Origin: Zingiber officinale
Taxonomy: Eukaryota; Streptophyta; Magnoliopsida; Zingiberales; Zingiberaceae
Direction: 5' to 3'
Length of the DNA: 64,000 nucleotides
NCBI RefSeq assembly: GCF_018446385.1
Contig: NC_055989.1
Coordinates: 138,163,004 to 138,227,003 of the forward strand
In this document: piece by piece, positions 36,538 through 47,129 of the stretch
How the letters are laid out: the number at the start of each line of letters is the position of its first letter
Position numbering within the stretch: position 1 is the stretch's first letter
Translations under genes and position numbers: made by a program
Notes under the pieces: model-generated
Told to the model about the DNA's origin: nothing
The model's database searches: none
What the model saw: the letters and a program-made list of their open reading frames with translations, nothing else

Positions 36538-37217
36538 CTTCACAGGATGTGTACCCATCTCCTTGATATGGGACATTATTCACTATAGGGCATACACAGA
36601 GTCTACCTCTGAAGGTATCCTAAAGAATTCAAATTGACATAATTTATCTAAAATGCAACTTCAAAGCCTATAAACAATATGATTAATGACAAAGTACCTT
36701 GCAGGCTGTGATATTTAATTTTGGGTGCTGCCAACAACCATCATTTGATTTAAGGCACTCATTTGTTTCAATATCTGAAAAAAGAATAAAGCAAGCATGA
36801 ACCACCCACTCGTTTTGGCATGCAGTTCAGTAGAAATGAATAGTCATGCAAACCTCCACTCAAGCACACAGGAGGTTCGGTAGACTCCTTGAATCCTGCA
36901 CATATAGCCTTCAGCACAACACTCCTCTCTAATTTTCCTTTTTGTGGACAGAAAAGTATAGTCTTGCTATTAGCACTAATGTTATAAAATGCTTTTAATT
37001 AATACTAGTCATTTGCTAATAACAATGACAAAACCTTTCTAGACACGTGCTTAGTTTAAATCAAATCCAATAGAACCTTAGGCATCAAAATATAAACTGT
37101 ATTATGAGTTGAAATTCAGATGTTTTAAGATGAGAGACAAGGGATCATAAGTCATACCTCGATATTGAACATTATTTATGACCAAGGTGGGTAGAATAGT
37201 GACATATCCACGAGAAC
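36538..37217 (-). pseudogene. Captured vacuolar sorting receptor gene fragment, four exons
   Basis: Antisense to the Ulp1 gene and wholly inside its last intron. Exons, in order of the receptor: 37158-37217 (LGHGSRGYVTILPTLVINNV), 36854-36938 (KLERSVVLKAICAGFKESTE, then PPVCLS), 36698-36774 ([20 protein letters not shown], then NITACK), 36538-36620 (DTFRGRLCVCPIVNNVPYQG, then DGYTSCE). All junctions are GT-AG and keep phase. These correspond to the end of the lumenal region and the first EGF-like repeat of plant vacuolar sorting receptors, which are type I membrane proteins that deliver cargo to the vacuole. The signal peptide, the rest of the lumenal domain, the membrane segment and the tail are missing. 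It looks like genomic DNA picked up by the transposon, not a retrocopy. Confidence 0.9.
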
Positions 37218-37875
37218 CATGCCCAAGCTACCATAAGAAAAATGTTCAGCATATCAGCTAGGCTACTTGAAAGATGCAGTTATCTGTCCACACCGCTAAT
37301 TCAGTACTTTCGTGTTGTGTGATTATTGAGCAAGTCTCATTGTACAATTTTTTGCTTTTTTTTGTCATAGTGCATGTGAAATTGAGAATACAATACATTA
37401 ATTTAACTGAGCATCTAATCACCATGCGATTGGAACTACTAAAACTTAAGGTTCAAAAAACTGTTGGATTATTTTTATTGCACATTTGATGAAATGTTAT
37501 TGTTACTATAAGAGTGCATATAACAATACATATTTATTTGTCTTATCATGCTTTTGTTAATTTAATTCATGATTTTTTTGTCAACTTACTGTGTTTTGAT
37601 TTAAAGTTTTCAGTTACAAAACATAACATGATGGTTCTTTCTAAATTGCAGTTTGCAGGTTGTGTGAAGAACCAGTACTATACGCAGACACAATATGATG
37701 AAGTGAGAATTGAATGGAGTGAATTTGTGTACTCGTTCTTGAAGTGAATTGCAGGTTGTGTGAATGAACCAGTACATGTTTTTGGTTTTTTATGGCTTAT
37801 TTTGATCATATTTAGGGAGATTTGTTTTGTATGAACATATGCTGAAATCATGGCTTATTTTGATCAAGGCTTATG

Positions 37876-40800
37876 TGTTGGTTGCTGCTCAGAAAACCTA
37901 ATGGTTCCACTGTATAAAAATTTTGTACAAAGGTCTGAACCTTTTCCTAGCTACCATGTGTTCTTTTAAATTAAACTTGGATCGCCTGCGGAACTTAACA
38001 CGTTTGATCCAAAGTTTAATCTATTTGTTCTTTTAGGTTTAGACTCGGATCTCCTGCGGAACTTAACACGTTCAATCCAAATCACTTAAATTATTAATTT
38101 CATTAAATATTAGTTTCCAAAATTGGCTTCCAGGACTGCATGGCGAGGCACATGGCCTTCTTGGATATGGGAACAACCACCACCGCCTAGACAAAGCTTT
38201 TTAAGGAAAGTTAATATTTAATTTCCTTAAATAACTTTAGGTCAACCGAAAAGAACAATCAAATCACAAGGAAAAGAAAAATAAAAGAATACAACATCGA
38301 AAACAAATTCGAAATACTAGAATCGCATGCCTCTTGTATTTGGTATTATTTCCAAAAATAACTAGTATGATGCGGAAAGGGAAAAATACTAGTTATACCT
38401 TTTAGAAAGACCTCTTGATCTTCTACAGTATTCCTCTTCTAACCTTGGACGTTGTGTGGGCAACGATCTTCCAAGATGAGGACCACCTAGTACCTTCTTC
38501 TTCTTCCTTCAAATTTCGGCCAAGCACCAAAATTCAAGGATGAAGAACTTTTTCCACCAACTATGCTCCAAGGGATACAAGCTTTCTCTCCTTCTTCTTC
38601 TTCTTCTCCAAGTAGTATCCGGCCACCACAAAAGCTCCAAGCAAGAAAGAGTTTCGGCCACCATAAAAGAGGAAGAGGGAGAGAGGATGGCCGGCCACAA
38701 CACCAAGGAAAAAGAGGGAGAGAATAATAAAAGTTGTGTGTCATGAAGGCACCCCACCCCCTCTTTTATATTCCTTAGCTTTGGTAAATAAGAAAATTTA
38801 ATTACAATAAAATTTCCTTAACTTTCCTTGACAACAATTAATTAAGAAAAATTAAATAAAATTTTCTAATCAATTATATCATGGTCGGCCACCTCAATAA
38901 GAGCAAACAAGGCAATTTCAATCAACAATTAAAATTCCTTATTTGTCTTCAGAAATTTTAAAAAATAAAATTTTCCTTTAAAATCCCTTCATGGTTGATA
39001 AAAAGAAATTTTTATAATTTTAATTTTTTTACATGTGAATAATTTATAAAGAAGAAAAATAAAATATCTTTCCAATCTACAAATATGGAAAGAGATCTAA
39101 TCTCTTTCTTTAATCTTTTGTAGATCCTTTTAAAAAAGATATTTTAATTTTTAATATCTCCAATAAATTATATCTTCCACATAAGAAAAATTTAAAATTA
39201 AAATTCTTTTTAATTTAATGGGGGCCGGCCACCTAAGCTTGGGTTCAAGCTAGGGCCGTCCACCCATGAACCAAGGCTTGGCCGGCCCTAGCTTGATCCA
39301 CAAGCTAGCTTGGCCGATCCCTATATCATGGGTATGAAGGTGGGTATAGGTGGGTATAGTACTCTATAAATAAGAGGCTACGATAGGGACCGAGAGGAGG
39401 AATTGGTTTTGGTCTCCCGATAAAATTAAGCATCCCGTGTTCGCCCCGAACACACAACTTAATTTATCAATAATAATTCATTCCACTAGAGAACTATTAT
39501 TGAACTACCGCACCAATCCCAAATTACATTTTTGGGCTCCTTCTTATTATGAGTGTGTTAGTCTCCCTGTGTTTAAGATGTCGAATGTCTACTAATTAAG
39601 TGAGTTACTGACAACTCATTTAATTAATATCTTAATCCAAGAATAGTACCACTCAACCTTATCATCATGTCGGGCTGAGTCCACCTGCAGGGTTTAACAT
39701 GACAATCCTTATGAGCTCATCTTGGGGACATTATCAACCTAGATTTCTAGGACACAGTTTCTTTCTATAATCAACAACACACACTATAAGTGATATCATT
39801 TCCCAACTTATCGGGCTTATTGATTTATCGAACTAAATCTCACCCATTGATAAATTAAAGAAATAAATATCAAATATATGTGTTTGTTATTATATTAGGA
39901 TTAAGAGCACACACTTCCATAATAACTGAGGTCTTTGTTCCTTTATAAAGTCAGTATAAAAGAAACAACCTCTAATGGTCCTACTCAATACACTCTAAGT
40001 GTACTAGTGTAATTATATAGTTAAGATAAACTAATTCCTAATTACACTACGACCTTCCAATGGTTTGTTTCTTTCCAGTTTTGATCGTGAGCTACTGTTT
40101 ATAATTTATAAGATACTGATAACATCATCTTTTGTATGTGGCACCACATACTATGTTATCTACAATATAAATTAATTGAACAACTACAACTAAATGTAGA
40201 TAATTTGACCAAATGTGATTCTTTATTCAAAATAAATGTTTACAAAAGCTTAGGCTTTCAGTATACACTCTAACAATCTCCTACTTATACTAATGACTAA
40301 GCTGCCATATCTTCTGCCATACATCTGATTCCCATTCCCTCCACATGCCGATCGAAAGCTTTTGCCGGAAGGGCCTTAGTGAAAGGATCTGCCAGGTTAT
40401 CTGCTGATGCAATCTTGGCAATGACAACTTCTCCTCGCTTCACGATATCTCGTATCAGGTGGTACTTGCGCTCTATATGTTTACTTGCCTTATGGGCTCG
40501 TGGTTCCTTCGAGTTTGCAACTGCACCGCTATTATCACAATAAATTGTGATGATTTTGGGCAAACCAGGAATCACATCTAAGTCCATTAGAAAGTTCCTG
40601 AGTCATACTGCTTCTTTAGCCACCTCAGAGGCTGCTACATACTCAGCTTCCATGGTTGAGTCTGAAACACATTTCTGCTTAACACTCCTCCATGCAATGA
40701 CTCCACCTCCCAAAGTAAACACATAGCCTGATGTAGACTTACTGTTGTCCCTATCTGATTGGAAATCTGAATCCGTGTAACCCACAGGGAGTAAATCGTC

Positions 40801-42462
40801 TGCTTGGTAAACTAGCATATAATCTCTGGTCATTCTCAGGTACTTTAATACATGCTTTACCGCTGTCCAATGTCCTTGTACAGGGTTACTCTGATATCTG
40901 CTAACTATGCCTATGGTAAAACAGATATCAGGTCTCGTACATAGCATTGCATACATTAGGCTTCCTACAGCCGAAGCATAAGGAACTGCTTTCATGTCCT
41001 CTATCTCCTTTGATGTCTTCGGAGACATCTCTTTAGATAGAGCTACTCCATGCCTAAAAGGTAAGAAACCTTTCTTGGAATCTTGCATGCTAAAACGAGC
41101 AAGGATTGTATCTATATATGAAGCTTGGGACAGACACAACATTCTTTTCTTGCGATCCCTTATAACTTTGATCCCAAGAATGTGTGCACAATCTCCTAAG
41201 TCCTTCATATCAAATTGTTTGGACAACCATACCCTTACATTCGATAATACCTTGACATTGTTGCCAATTAACAAAATATCATCTACGTATAGTACAAGAA
41301 ATACCACCACGTTTCCGTTACACTTCTTGTATACACAAGACTCATCCGGACACTGAATAAATCCATATGATTGGATTACTTCATTAAACCGGATGTTCCA
41401 AGACCTTGAAGCTTGCTTCAGTCCATAAATGGACCGATTGAGCTTGCACACTAGATGCTCTTTGCCTTTTTCAATGAACCCTTCTGGTTGCTTCATATGG
41501 ATGTTCTCTTCAATACTTCCATTAAGGAAAGCTGTCTTGACATCCATTTGTCAAATCTCATAATTCATATGAGCAGCAATGGATAAGAGTATCCGGATAG
41601 ACTTAAGCATGTCTACCGGTGAAAAGGTCTCCTCATAGTCGATTCCCTCTTTCTGAGTGTACCCTTTCGCAACAAGCCTAGCTTTGAAGGTTTCTACCTT
41701 CCCGTCTGTCCCTCTTTTCCTTTTGTAGATCCACTTGCATCCAACGACTTTTACACCATCAGGTGGTTCTACAAGCTCCCAGACCTTATTATAGTACATA
41801 GACTCTATTTCAGAATTCATTGCCTTTTGCCAAGATGCTACATCTATATCTTGGAGTGCTTCGTCATATGTTCGGGGATCAGGTTCATGTTTACCCGGGA
41901 TCAAGTCCGAAGACTCTCCTAAAAACATGAATCTTTCAGGCTGCCTTACAACCGGACTACGACGAGGCACTGTCTGTGGTTGTGTATCATGTGTGACACG
42001 TGTTGCAGTCTCTTGTGGTACTTCATCTTGTACTGTTGGTACTGAAGTAGACGTGTCCTCTCTAAGTTCTTCTAAAACAACTTTGCTACTGAGCTTGTGA
42101 TCCATTATATAGTCTTCTTCTAAAAACTGGGCATTAGTGCTAACAATGACCTTCTGGTCTTTAGGACTATAAAATAAACCACCTTTCGTTCCTCTGGGAT
42201 ACCCCACAAACACGCGAACTTCAGTACGAGATTTTAACTTATCAGCATCTGGTTTCATCACATGTGCTGGACTACCCCAAATCCGAATATGTCTTAGACT
42301 GGGCTTTCGCCCATTCCACAATTCTGTGGGAGTAGAAGAAACTGATTTAGAAGGTACTAAGTTCAGAATGTACACTGTTGTTTCCAGAGCGTATCCCCAA
42401 ATGAATTTGATAATTCTGAATAACTCATCATCGATCTAACCATTTCCATAAGAGTCCTATTC
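37876..42462 (-). mobile_element. Copia-2: Copia element truncated inside integrase
   Basis: Same family as Copia-1. Left (3') LTR 37876-40274 starts TGTTGGTTGCTGCTCAG and ends CTCTAACA, and is clearly more diverged than the Copia-1 LTR pair. The internal region continues through RNase H and reverse transcriptase to the integrase C-terminal side. It stops at 42462, where Copia-1 continues without a break at the corresponding place (about 14560). The 5' LTR, gag and most of integrase are missing. Confidence 0.92.
40297..42375 (-). pseudogene. Copia-2 reverse transcriptase/RNase H region, three blocks
   Basis: Block 41551-42375 is the integrase C-terminus and start of reverse transcriptase (LWNGRKPSLRHIRIWGSPAH). 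Block 40603-41547 contains MDVKTAFLNGSIEENIHMKQ, the catalytic LYVDDILLIGN and RNase H start YADDLLPVGYTDSDFQ-like text (here YQADDLLPVGYTDSDFQS). Block 40297-40587 ends RNase H with IYCDNSGAVANSKEPRAHK. The stops between blocks are single in-frame or near-frame lesions (TGA at 41548, and a break near 40590-40602). It is better preserved here than Copia-1, but incomplete. Confidence 0.88.
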
Positions 42463-42521
42463 GATAAAAACAGGTCTTTTACTTCAGGTAATCAACGAAG
42501 TAAAAAGACATTTTTCACGTG
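42463..42521. repeat. CACTA-1 right terminus, 59-bp remnant
   Basis: The complement reads GTGAAAAATGTCTTTTTACT, then TCG, matching the left end, with one more ACTTCA-type subterminal unit inside. It adjoins the truncated Copia-2 directly, so one deletion removed the rest of this arm together with the Copia-2 5' half. Confidence 0.83.
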
Positions 42522-42524
42522 CTA

Positions 42525-42647
42525 AGACTATTGAATGGATATCATTAGTAGATACTTATTATATATCTAAGGATCTAGAGGTAAGTACTTTAGAAGAGTT
42601 ATTTTCTACATTTGAAATTCATGAAACTAGACATGCAGATCTGAAAA
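42525..42647 (+). pseudogene. Outer Copia-like gag, continuation after CACTA-1
   Basis: Open frame with TKTIEWISLVDTYYISKDLE followed by VSTLEELFSTFEIHETR, the C-terminal part of a UBN2-type gag. It continues the gag text that ends at 9050, after removing CACTA-1 and one CTA; the frame differs by one, so an older indel lies near the joint. It ends at 42647, where a truncated Gypsy LTR begins. Confidence 0.8.
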
Positions 42648-44612
42648 AGTACTGTGCTCGGGGTATACTCTGGATCGATCGGCTGATCGATCTAGACTGG
42701 CCAATCGATCCAGTGATCGATTCCAGTGCTCTCTGTTCGCGGGAGCGATTTTCCGATCGATCGAACGATCGATCCCTGAACTCTCTGTTTGCGACAGAAT
42801 GCGACTGGATCGATCGGCTGATCGATCCAGAAGCTTACTGTTCGCGGAACCAGGCTCCCAATCGATCTACTGATCGATTGAGGGCCCCCAATCGATCCGC
42901 TGATCGATTGGGGTTTCTGATTTCGCAGCAAAGCTCTGATTTCAGCACTGTTTCGTGCCAAACTCACCTACAAGAGTTCTATAATAGCTGGAAACATACT
43001 AATAACACATAACTAGGATTATGAGCATAAGTACTAACAATCTAAACAAGTCTTTCATGATTCAAGGCATTAAAATAACTAGAAATGCGGGAAATAACAT
43101 TATATAAAAACTAAAGTCTTAGTTTGCTAATTTCTCCAAGATCTTTATTCCAGGTTCCTTCCACACACATCTTCATCACATTAACCTCCAGCCTCCGCTA
43201 ATCCATCTTTCCTTTACCTTTATCTGCAGTATAAGGAAAGAAGTATCTGTAAGCTTTAAGCTTAGTAAGAAACCATCTACCTCACAAAACATGCATACGA
43301 TGCAATTTATGCTTTTAAAACATGCTATTTGAAATATATGCTGAACAGGTGAGAGCATGGCATGGTATCATACAAACATAGAAACCAAAACTAATCATAG
43401 AACTATCACGTGTATCGATAATGAAAACTAAGCTGAAGCATGAACTGAGCTAAAACTAAAACTAAGCTAGAACAAAATTTAAACTGTATACACAACTGAT
43501 TTGTGAGTTTTGAAAACTATTTATCATAGATAGATGAAAATACATAATCATGTTGCTGATGGGCCCGACAACTGTACGTGCTATGCGCGCATCCCTAACT
43601 AAATCCGGGGTTGCAAATTCCGAATCTAGTAGGGTTTACTAGGTTATCTAAACCTAGGGACGACTATGGGAGCCCAACCCAATGAACATCTAGTCCAGTA
43701 CAGTGCCACTGCTGAAAGTAAAATACTAGATCATAAGCTAATTAATTTATCTTGCTGATTCTAGATTATCTGAACCCAGAGCTAGGTTATCTGAACCTAG
43801 AGGCGACTATGGGAGCCCACCCATTGGACCGTAGTCCCATATAAGCTGTAGTAAAACTTCATATACCAAATAAATGCTTCTATCACATTTAGCTAAACTA
43901 TTAAAATGCCTAAGTCGCATTTTAATTGTGCTGAACATACTATCGAGCACTTGGCGTGCGCTGTTGCACACCCTATGTGCCAAAAATCCACATACTACTA
44001 AACTAAAGCAGGAAATCACACGAGAACCACTTATACTGCAGGTGAGGGGTTTCTTACCTCCTGCGCTAGTTTTTCTTACAATCCAATCGCTAGGTCTTCC
44101 GGTGGAGAAGATCCCTTCGGCGATCTCCTTGCGTCTACGTGTTCTTCTCGTGGAGAGGAGCGTCCTCGTGTCGGAGTTGTTGCCGGAAGGAGCCCTTATG
44201 ACCCTAGGAATGAAACCCTAGCCTTTCCTTGGCTTTGGCGTGAAGAGAGGGTGCGGGAGAGAGGGGTTCGGCGGTGAGGGTTTGAGGGAGAAGGAAATCC
44301 CGATCAAAAATAAAACCTCACTTAATCATCTCCCTATTTATATTAAGTGGGTAATTCGGCCCAACTCTAACATAAATATAATTGATTCCCCTTCCTTTTA
44401 GCACGGCCCTGCTGGGTTCTCCTGGTTACTAGCATTCACCTTAAGTCATAGGACCCAATAGGTCTCGGGTTCAATTCCCGCTTAAGCTATTTTACGTTTC
44501 TATTTATTTTTGCTACTTCCGTTACTTTAAAATTTCCATAAAAATATTCTAAAATTTCAAGAAAAATCATAGAATATTTCTAAAATAATTTTGAGAATTT
44601 TCGGGCGTTACA
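42648..44612 (-). mobile_element. Truncated Gypsy LTR, same family as 23947-33371
   Basis: Aligns with the Gypsy LTRs from TACTGTGCTCGGG (compare about 24300) to the outer end GGGCGTTACA at 44612. It includes the ATCGAT cluster (42672-42912) and a GGGTTCAATTCCCGC T-arm-like motif near 44467. Its inner ~350 bp are missing, and the copy is more diverged than the intact pair. No coding region is attached. Confidence 0.88.
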
Positions 44613-46140
44613 TATAGGACCTAATTTCATCCAATTCTGAAGTCTTTAAGTTCATTAACTGGGGTTTTTGGAAATTGTAAACTTTCCAATGAATCTCGAA
44701 TTCGTTGGATATTTCCAACGAATCTACAAATTCATTAGAAATTTCCAAAGAATCTACAAATTCGTTGGAAATATTTCCAACAAATCTGTGAATTTGCTAG
44801 GAATTTCCAACGAATTCGTGATTCGTTGGAAAGTATGTAATTTCTTAAAAACTCGGTTGATGAGCCTAGAGACTTTGGAATCGGATGAAACAAGTTCCTA
44901 TGTGCTCCTCTTGATCTCTTGATTCTATAAATGAGTTCAAATATTTTTTTTGAAATATGATGATTTTTTTCACATCTAGATCAATTAGATGAATTTTAAT
45001 GTTCGTTGAAAGTGTTAAAGTTTTAAAATAAATTGATCTAGTTGAAGTTGTTAGATTTACAAAATAATGTGTGAGTACTCAGAATGAGAGAAAATCAGAT
45101 TGTATGTTTCATAAAATTCTCATGATTATATCCATGAATTAAAAATAATTTTAGAACTAATATATTTTGTTTTTTGAATTTTTAAACCCGAATTAAAATT
45201 TGTTGACATATTGGTATTTGAAAAATTACTAATAAAAATATATTAGGTACAAAAAATATTTGAGGACATATATAAAATCAAGATGAATAGAGGAGCACAT
45301 AAGAACTGATTTCATCTAATTCTGAAGCCTTTAGGTCCATCAACCGGATTTTAGGAAATTGCAAACTTTCCAACGAATCTCGAATTCATTGGAAAGTTCC
45401 AACGAATATGCGAATTCGTTGGAAATATTTCCAACGAATCTGTGAATTTATTGGGAATTTCCAATGAATTCGTGATTCGTTGGAAAGTATGTAATTTCTT
45501 AAAAACTCGGTTGATGGACCTAGAGACCTCAGAATCAGATGAAACAAGTTTCTATATGCTCCTCTTGGTCCCCTGATTCTATTAATGAGCTCAAATATTT
45601 TTTTTTGACATAGGATGATTTTTTTTTCACATCTAGGTCAATTAGATGAATTTTAATGTTCGTTGAAAGTGTTAGGGTTTTAAAACAAATTGATCTAGTT
45701 TAAGTTTTTAGATTTACAAAATAATGTGGGAGGGCTCAGAATGAGACAAAATCAGATTGTATGCTTCATAAAGTTCTCATGATTATATCCATGAATTAAA
45801 AATAATTTTAGAGCTAATATATTTTTATTTTTGAATTTTTAAACCCGAATTAAATTTTTCAGACACATTGATATTTGAAAAATTATTAAGAAAAATATAT
45901 TAGGTACAAAAAATATTTGAGGACATATATAAAATCAGGATAAATAGAGGAGCACATACGAACTGGTTTCATCCAATTTTGAAGTGTTTAGGTCCATCAA
46001 TCGGGTTTTAGGAAATTACAAACTTTCCAACGAATCTCGAATTTGTTGGAAAGTTCCAACAAATAATTAATTTGTTGGAAATTTCCAACGAATTCAATGA
46101 TTCGTTGGAAATATTTCCAACGAATTTAATGATTCATTGG
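44613..46140. repeat. CACTA-2 left array: ~660-685-bp units with CCAACGAA motifs
   Basis: Two long units and a partial third start near 44624, 45309 and 45966. Each opens with TTTCATC.AATT.TGAAG, then several copies of TTCCAACGAAT and ATTCGTTGGAA, then ~400 bp of AT-rich text. Within the motif clusters CCAACGAA alternates in both orientations. Confidence 0.88.
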
Positions 46141-46309
46141 CAAGAACCCTAATAATTGCTCAACCCGGCCTAATCTCTCCTCTTTACGTCTTGACCTAAT
46201 TTTTTCCTTGCGACGGCAGCTGCGACGATTTTTCCGCCAATCTCCAGACCGATAAGCTCTCTTGCCGCCTATCTCTGACAATCTAAGTCCCTGGTAAGCC
46301 TAGCCAAGG

Positions 46310-46850
46310 CATCCCGCAGGTGGTCGCTCTCTGCCGCGGGCGGCCACGCCTGGCCACTCGTTTCCGCGGGCAGCGGTGCCTGGCCACTCATTACCCCGGG
46401 CGACCGCGCCTGGCCGCTCGCGCCCGCTCCTGGCCCCTCTCTCCCGCGCTTGGCCACTCACCCCCGCTCGCGCCCGCGCTTGGCTACTCACACCCGCGCT
46501 TGGCCGCTGGCGATGATGACTTCCGTCGACGGTTGCGGCTGGCCATTGGCGCTGAAGTTGGCCACTAGCAGACTCACTTGGCCACTGCCGGCATAGGCTA
46601 GCTGCTGGTAGCCTCGCCTGCCTGCTGTTTAGCATTGGCTCCCGCTGGTGGCGTAGGCTGGCCGCTGGCGGCGTAGGCTAGCCACTGGCGGCTTAGGCTG
46701 ACCACTGCCGACAGAGTTGGGTGGCCTCTGTTTGTAAATCGGCAGGTCACTGTTTGGGGTCGGCTGGCCGTTGTTGACCTTGGTTTGCCGTGGGGTGTCA
46801 GTGCCTTACCGCGGCACGGCTGGCCGGGGGTCAGTGCCTTATCGTGGGGG
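46310..46850. repeat. GC-rich minisatellite in CACTA-2 leader
   Basis: Degenerate short units such as GGCCACTGGCGGCGTAGGCT and GCGCCTGGCCGCTCGCGCCC make a sharply GC-rich island in AT-rich surroundings. ORFs on both strands (for example 46269-46457 and 46320-46568) are repetitive and not convincing. It lies just before the TNP2 gene, probably in its leader. Confidence 0.7.
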
Positions 46851-47129
46851 CCAAGACTATATTTGATAATTTGTGGACTTTTTTATTTTATTGTAAACTT
46901 GATATTATTGTTTGTGCAGGTTTGGATTTGATGTGGCTGGGAGAGACGCTCAGTTTTATTTACCTTTGTTAGGTATATTTATTTACAGATGTTATTTTAA
47001 CAATGATTGCATGTTTTTATTTTCCTATATTATATTTTATTTGCAGTTGTATTTGAACGAAGTAATATTGACCATTAGTATTTACATTCTAGGAGTTTTT
47101 ATTACTATAATTTATTTGAAACAGGTAAA

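Larger units (their letters stand above)
23715..37747 (+). pseudogene. CACTA-1 second gene: Transposase_24-like region plus Ulp1-like cysteine protease
   Basis: Multi-exon gene split by the Gypsy insertion. ATG at 23715, TAG at 23730, then YDEPRVVEDTELHQDADGLA and MCRLIAAARWGKKSTIEYDD, where the insertion falls. Reading resumes at 33377 (RPVYNENGKALQSFIGYVVR). Exons as I read them: 33377-33519, 33627-33834, 34045-34137, about 34212-34335, 34424-34808, 34883-35120, 35207-35475, 35558-35725, 35793-35900, 35980-36043, 36121-36219 and 37652-37747. The first part resembles plant Ptta/En/Spm Transposase_24 proteins (VFDLAPQSEAAVMSSAGQKW), followed by a coiled-coil-like stretch (EEETKSLKAEVEKLKVLLA). 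The last exons form a C48/Ulp1-like domain with His (WYH, 35797), Asp (IYLLDSMG) and Cys (GCVECGYCVMRY). Lesions: a stop straight after the catalytic His, and frameshifts near 33690 and 34545. The role of Ulp1 domains in CACTA elements is not established. Confidence 0.85.
9051..42521 (+). mobile_element. CACTA-1: En/Spm-type DNA transposon with nested insertions
   Basis: Left end at 9051 (GTGAAAAATGACTTTTTACT from 9052) and right end at 42521 (complement reads CACGTGAAAAATGTCTTTTT) form a ~22-bp imperfect terminal inverted repeat. The outer gag gene flanks both ends with a 3-bp duplication CTA (9048-9050 and 42522-42524), the CACTA hallmark length. The exact first bases are uncertain by about 3 bp because the outermost bases of the two ends do not match. 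It carries a TNP2 gene and a Transposase_24/Ulp1 gene on the plus strand. Copia-1, a chromovirus and Copia-2 inserted later. The right arm is only 59 bp because of a deletion that also truncated Copia-2. Confidence 0.85.

Noticed and set aside
46269-46635. Two GC-rich ORFs on the minus strand and one on the plus strand
   Set aside because: Degenerate minisatellite translated in different frames; no recognisable fold and no conservation evidence.
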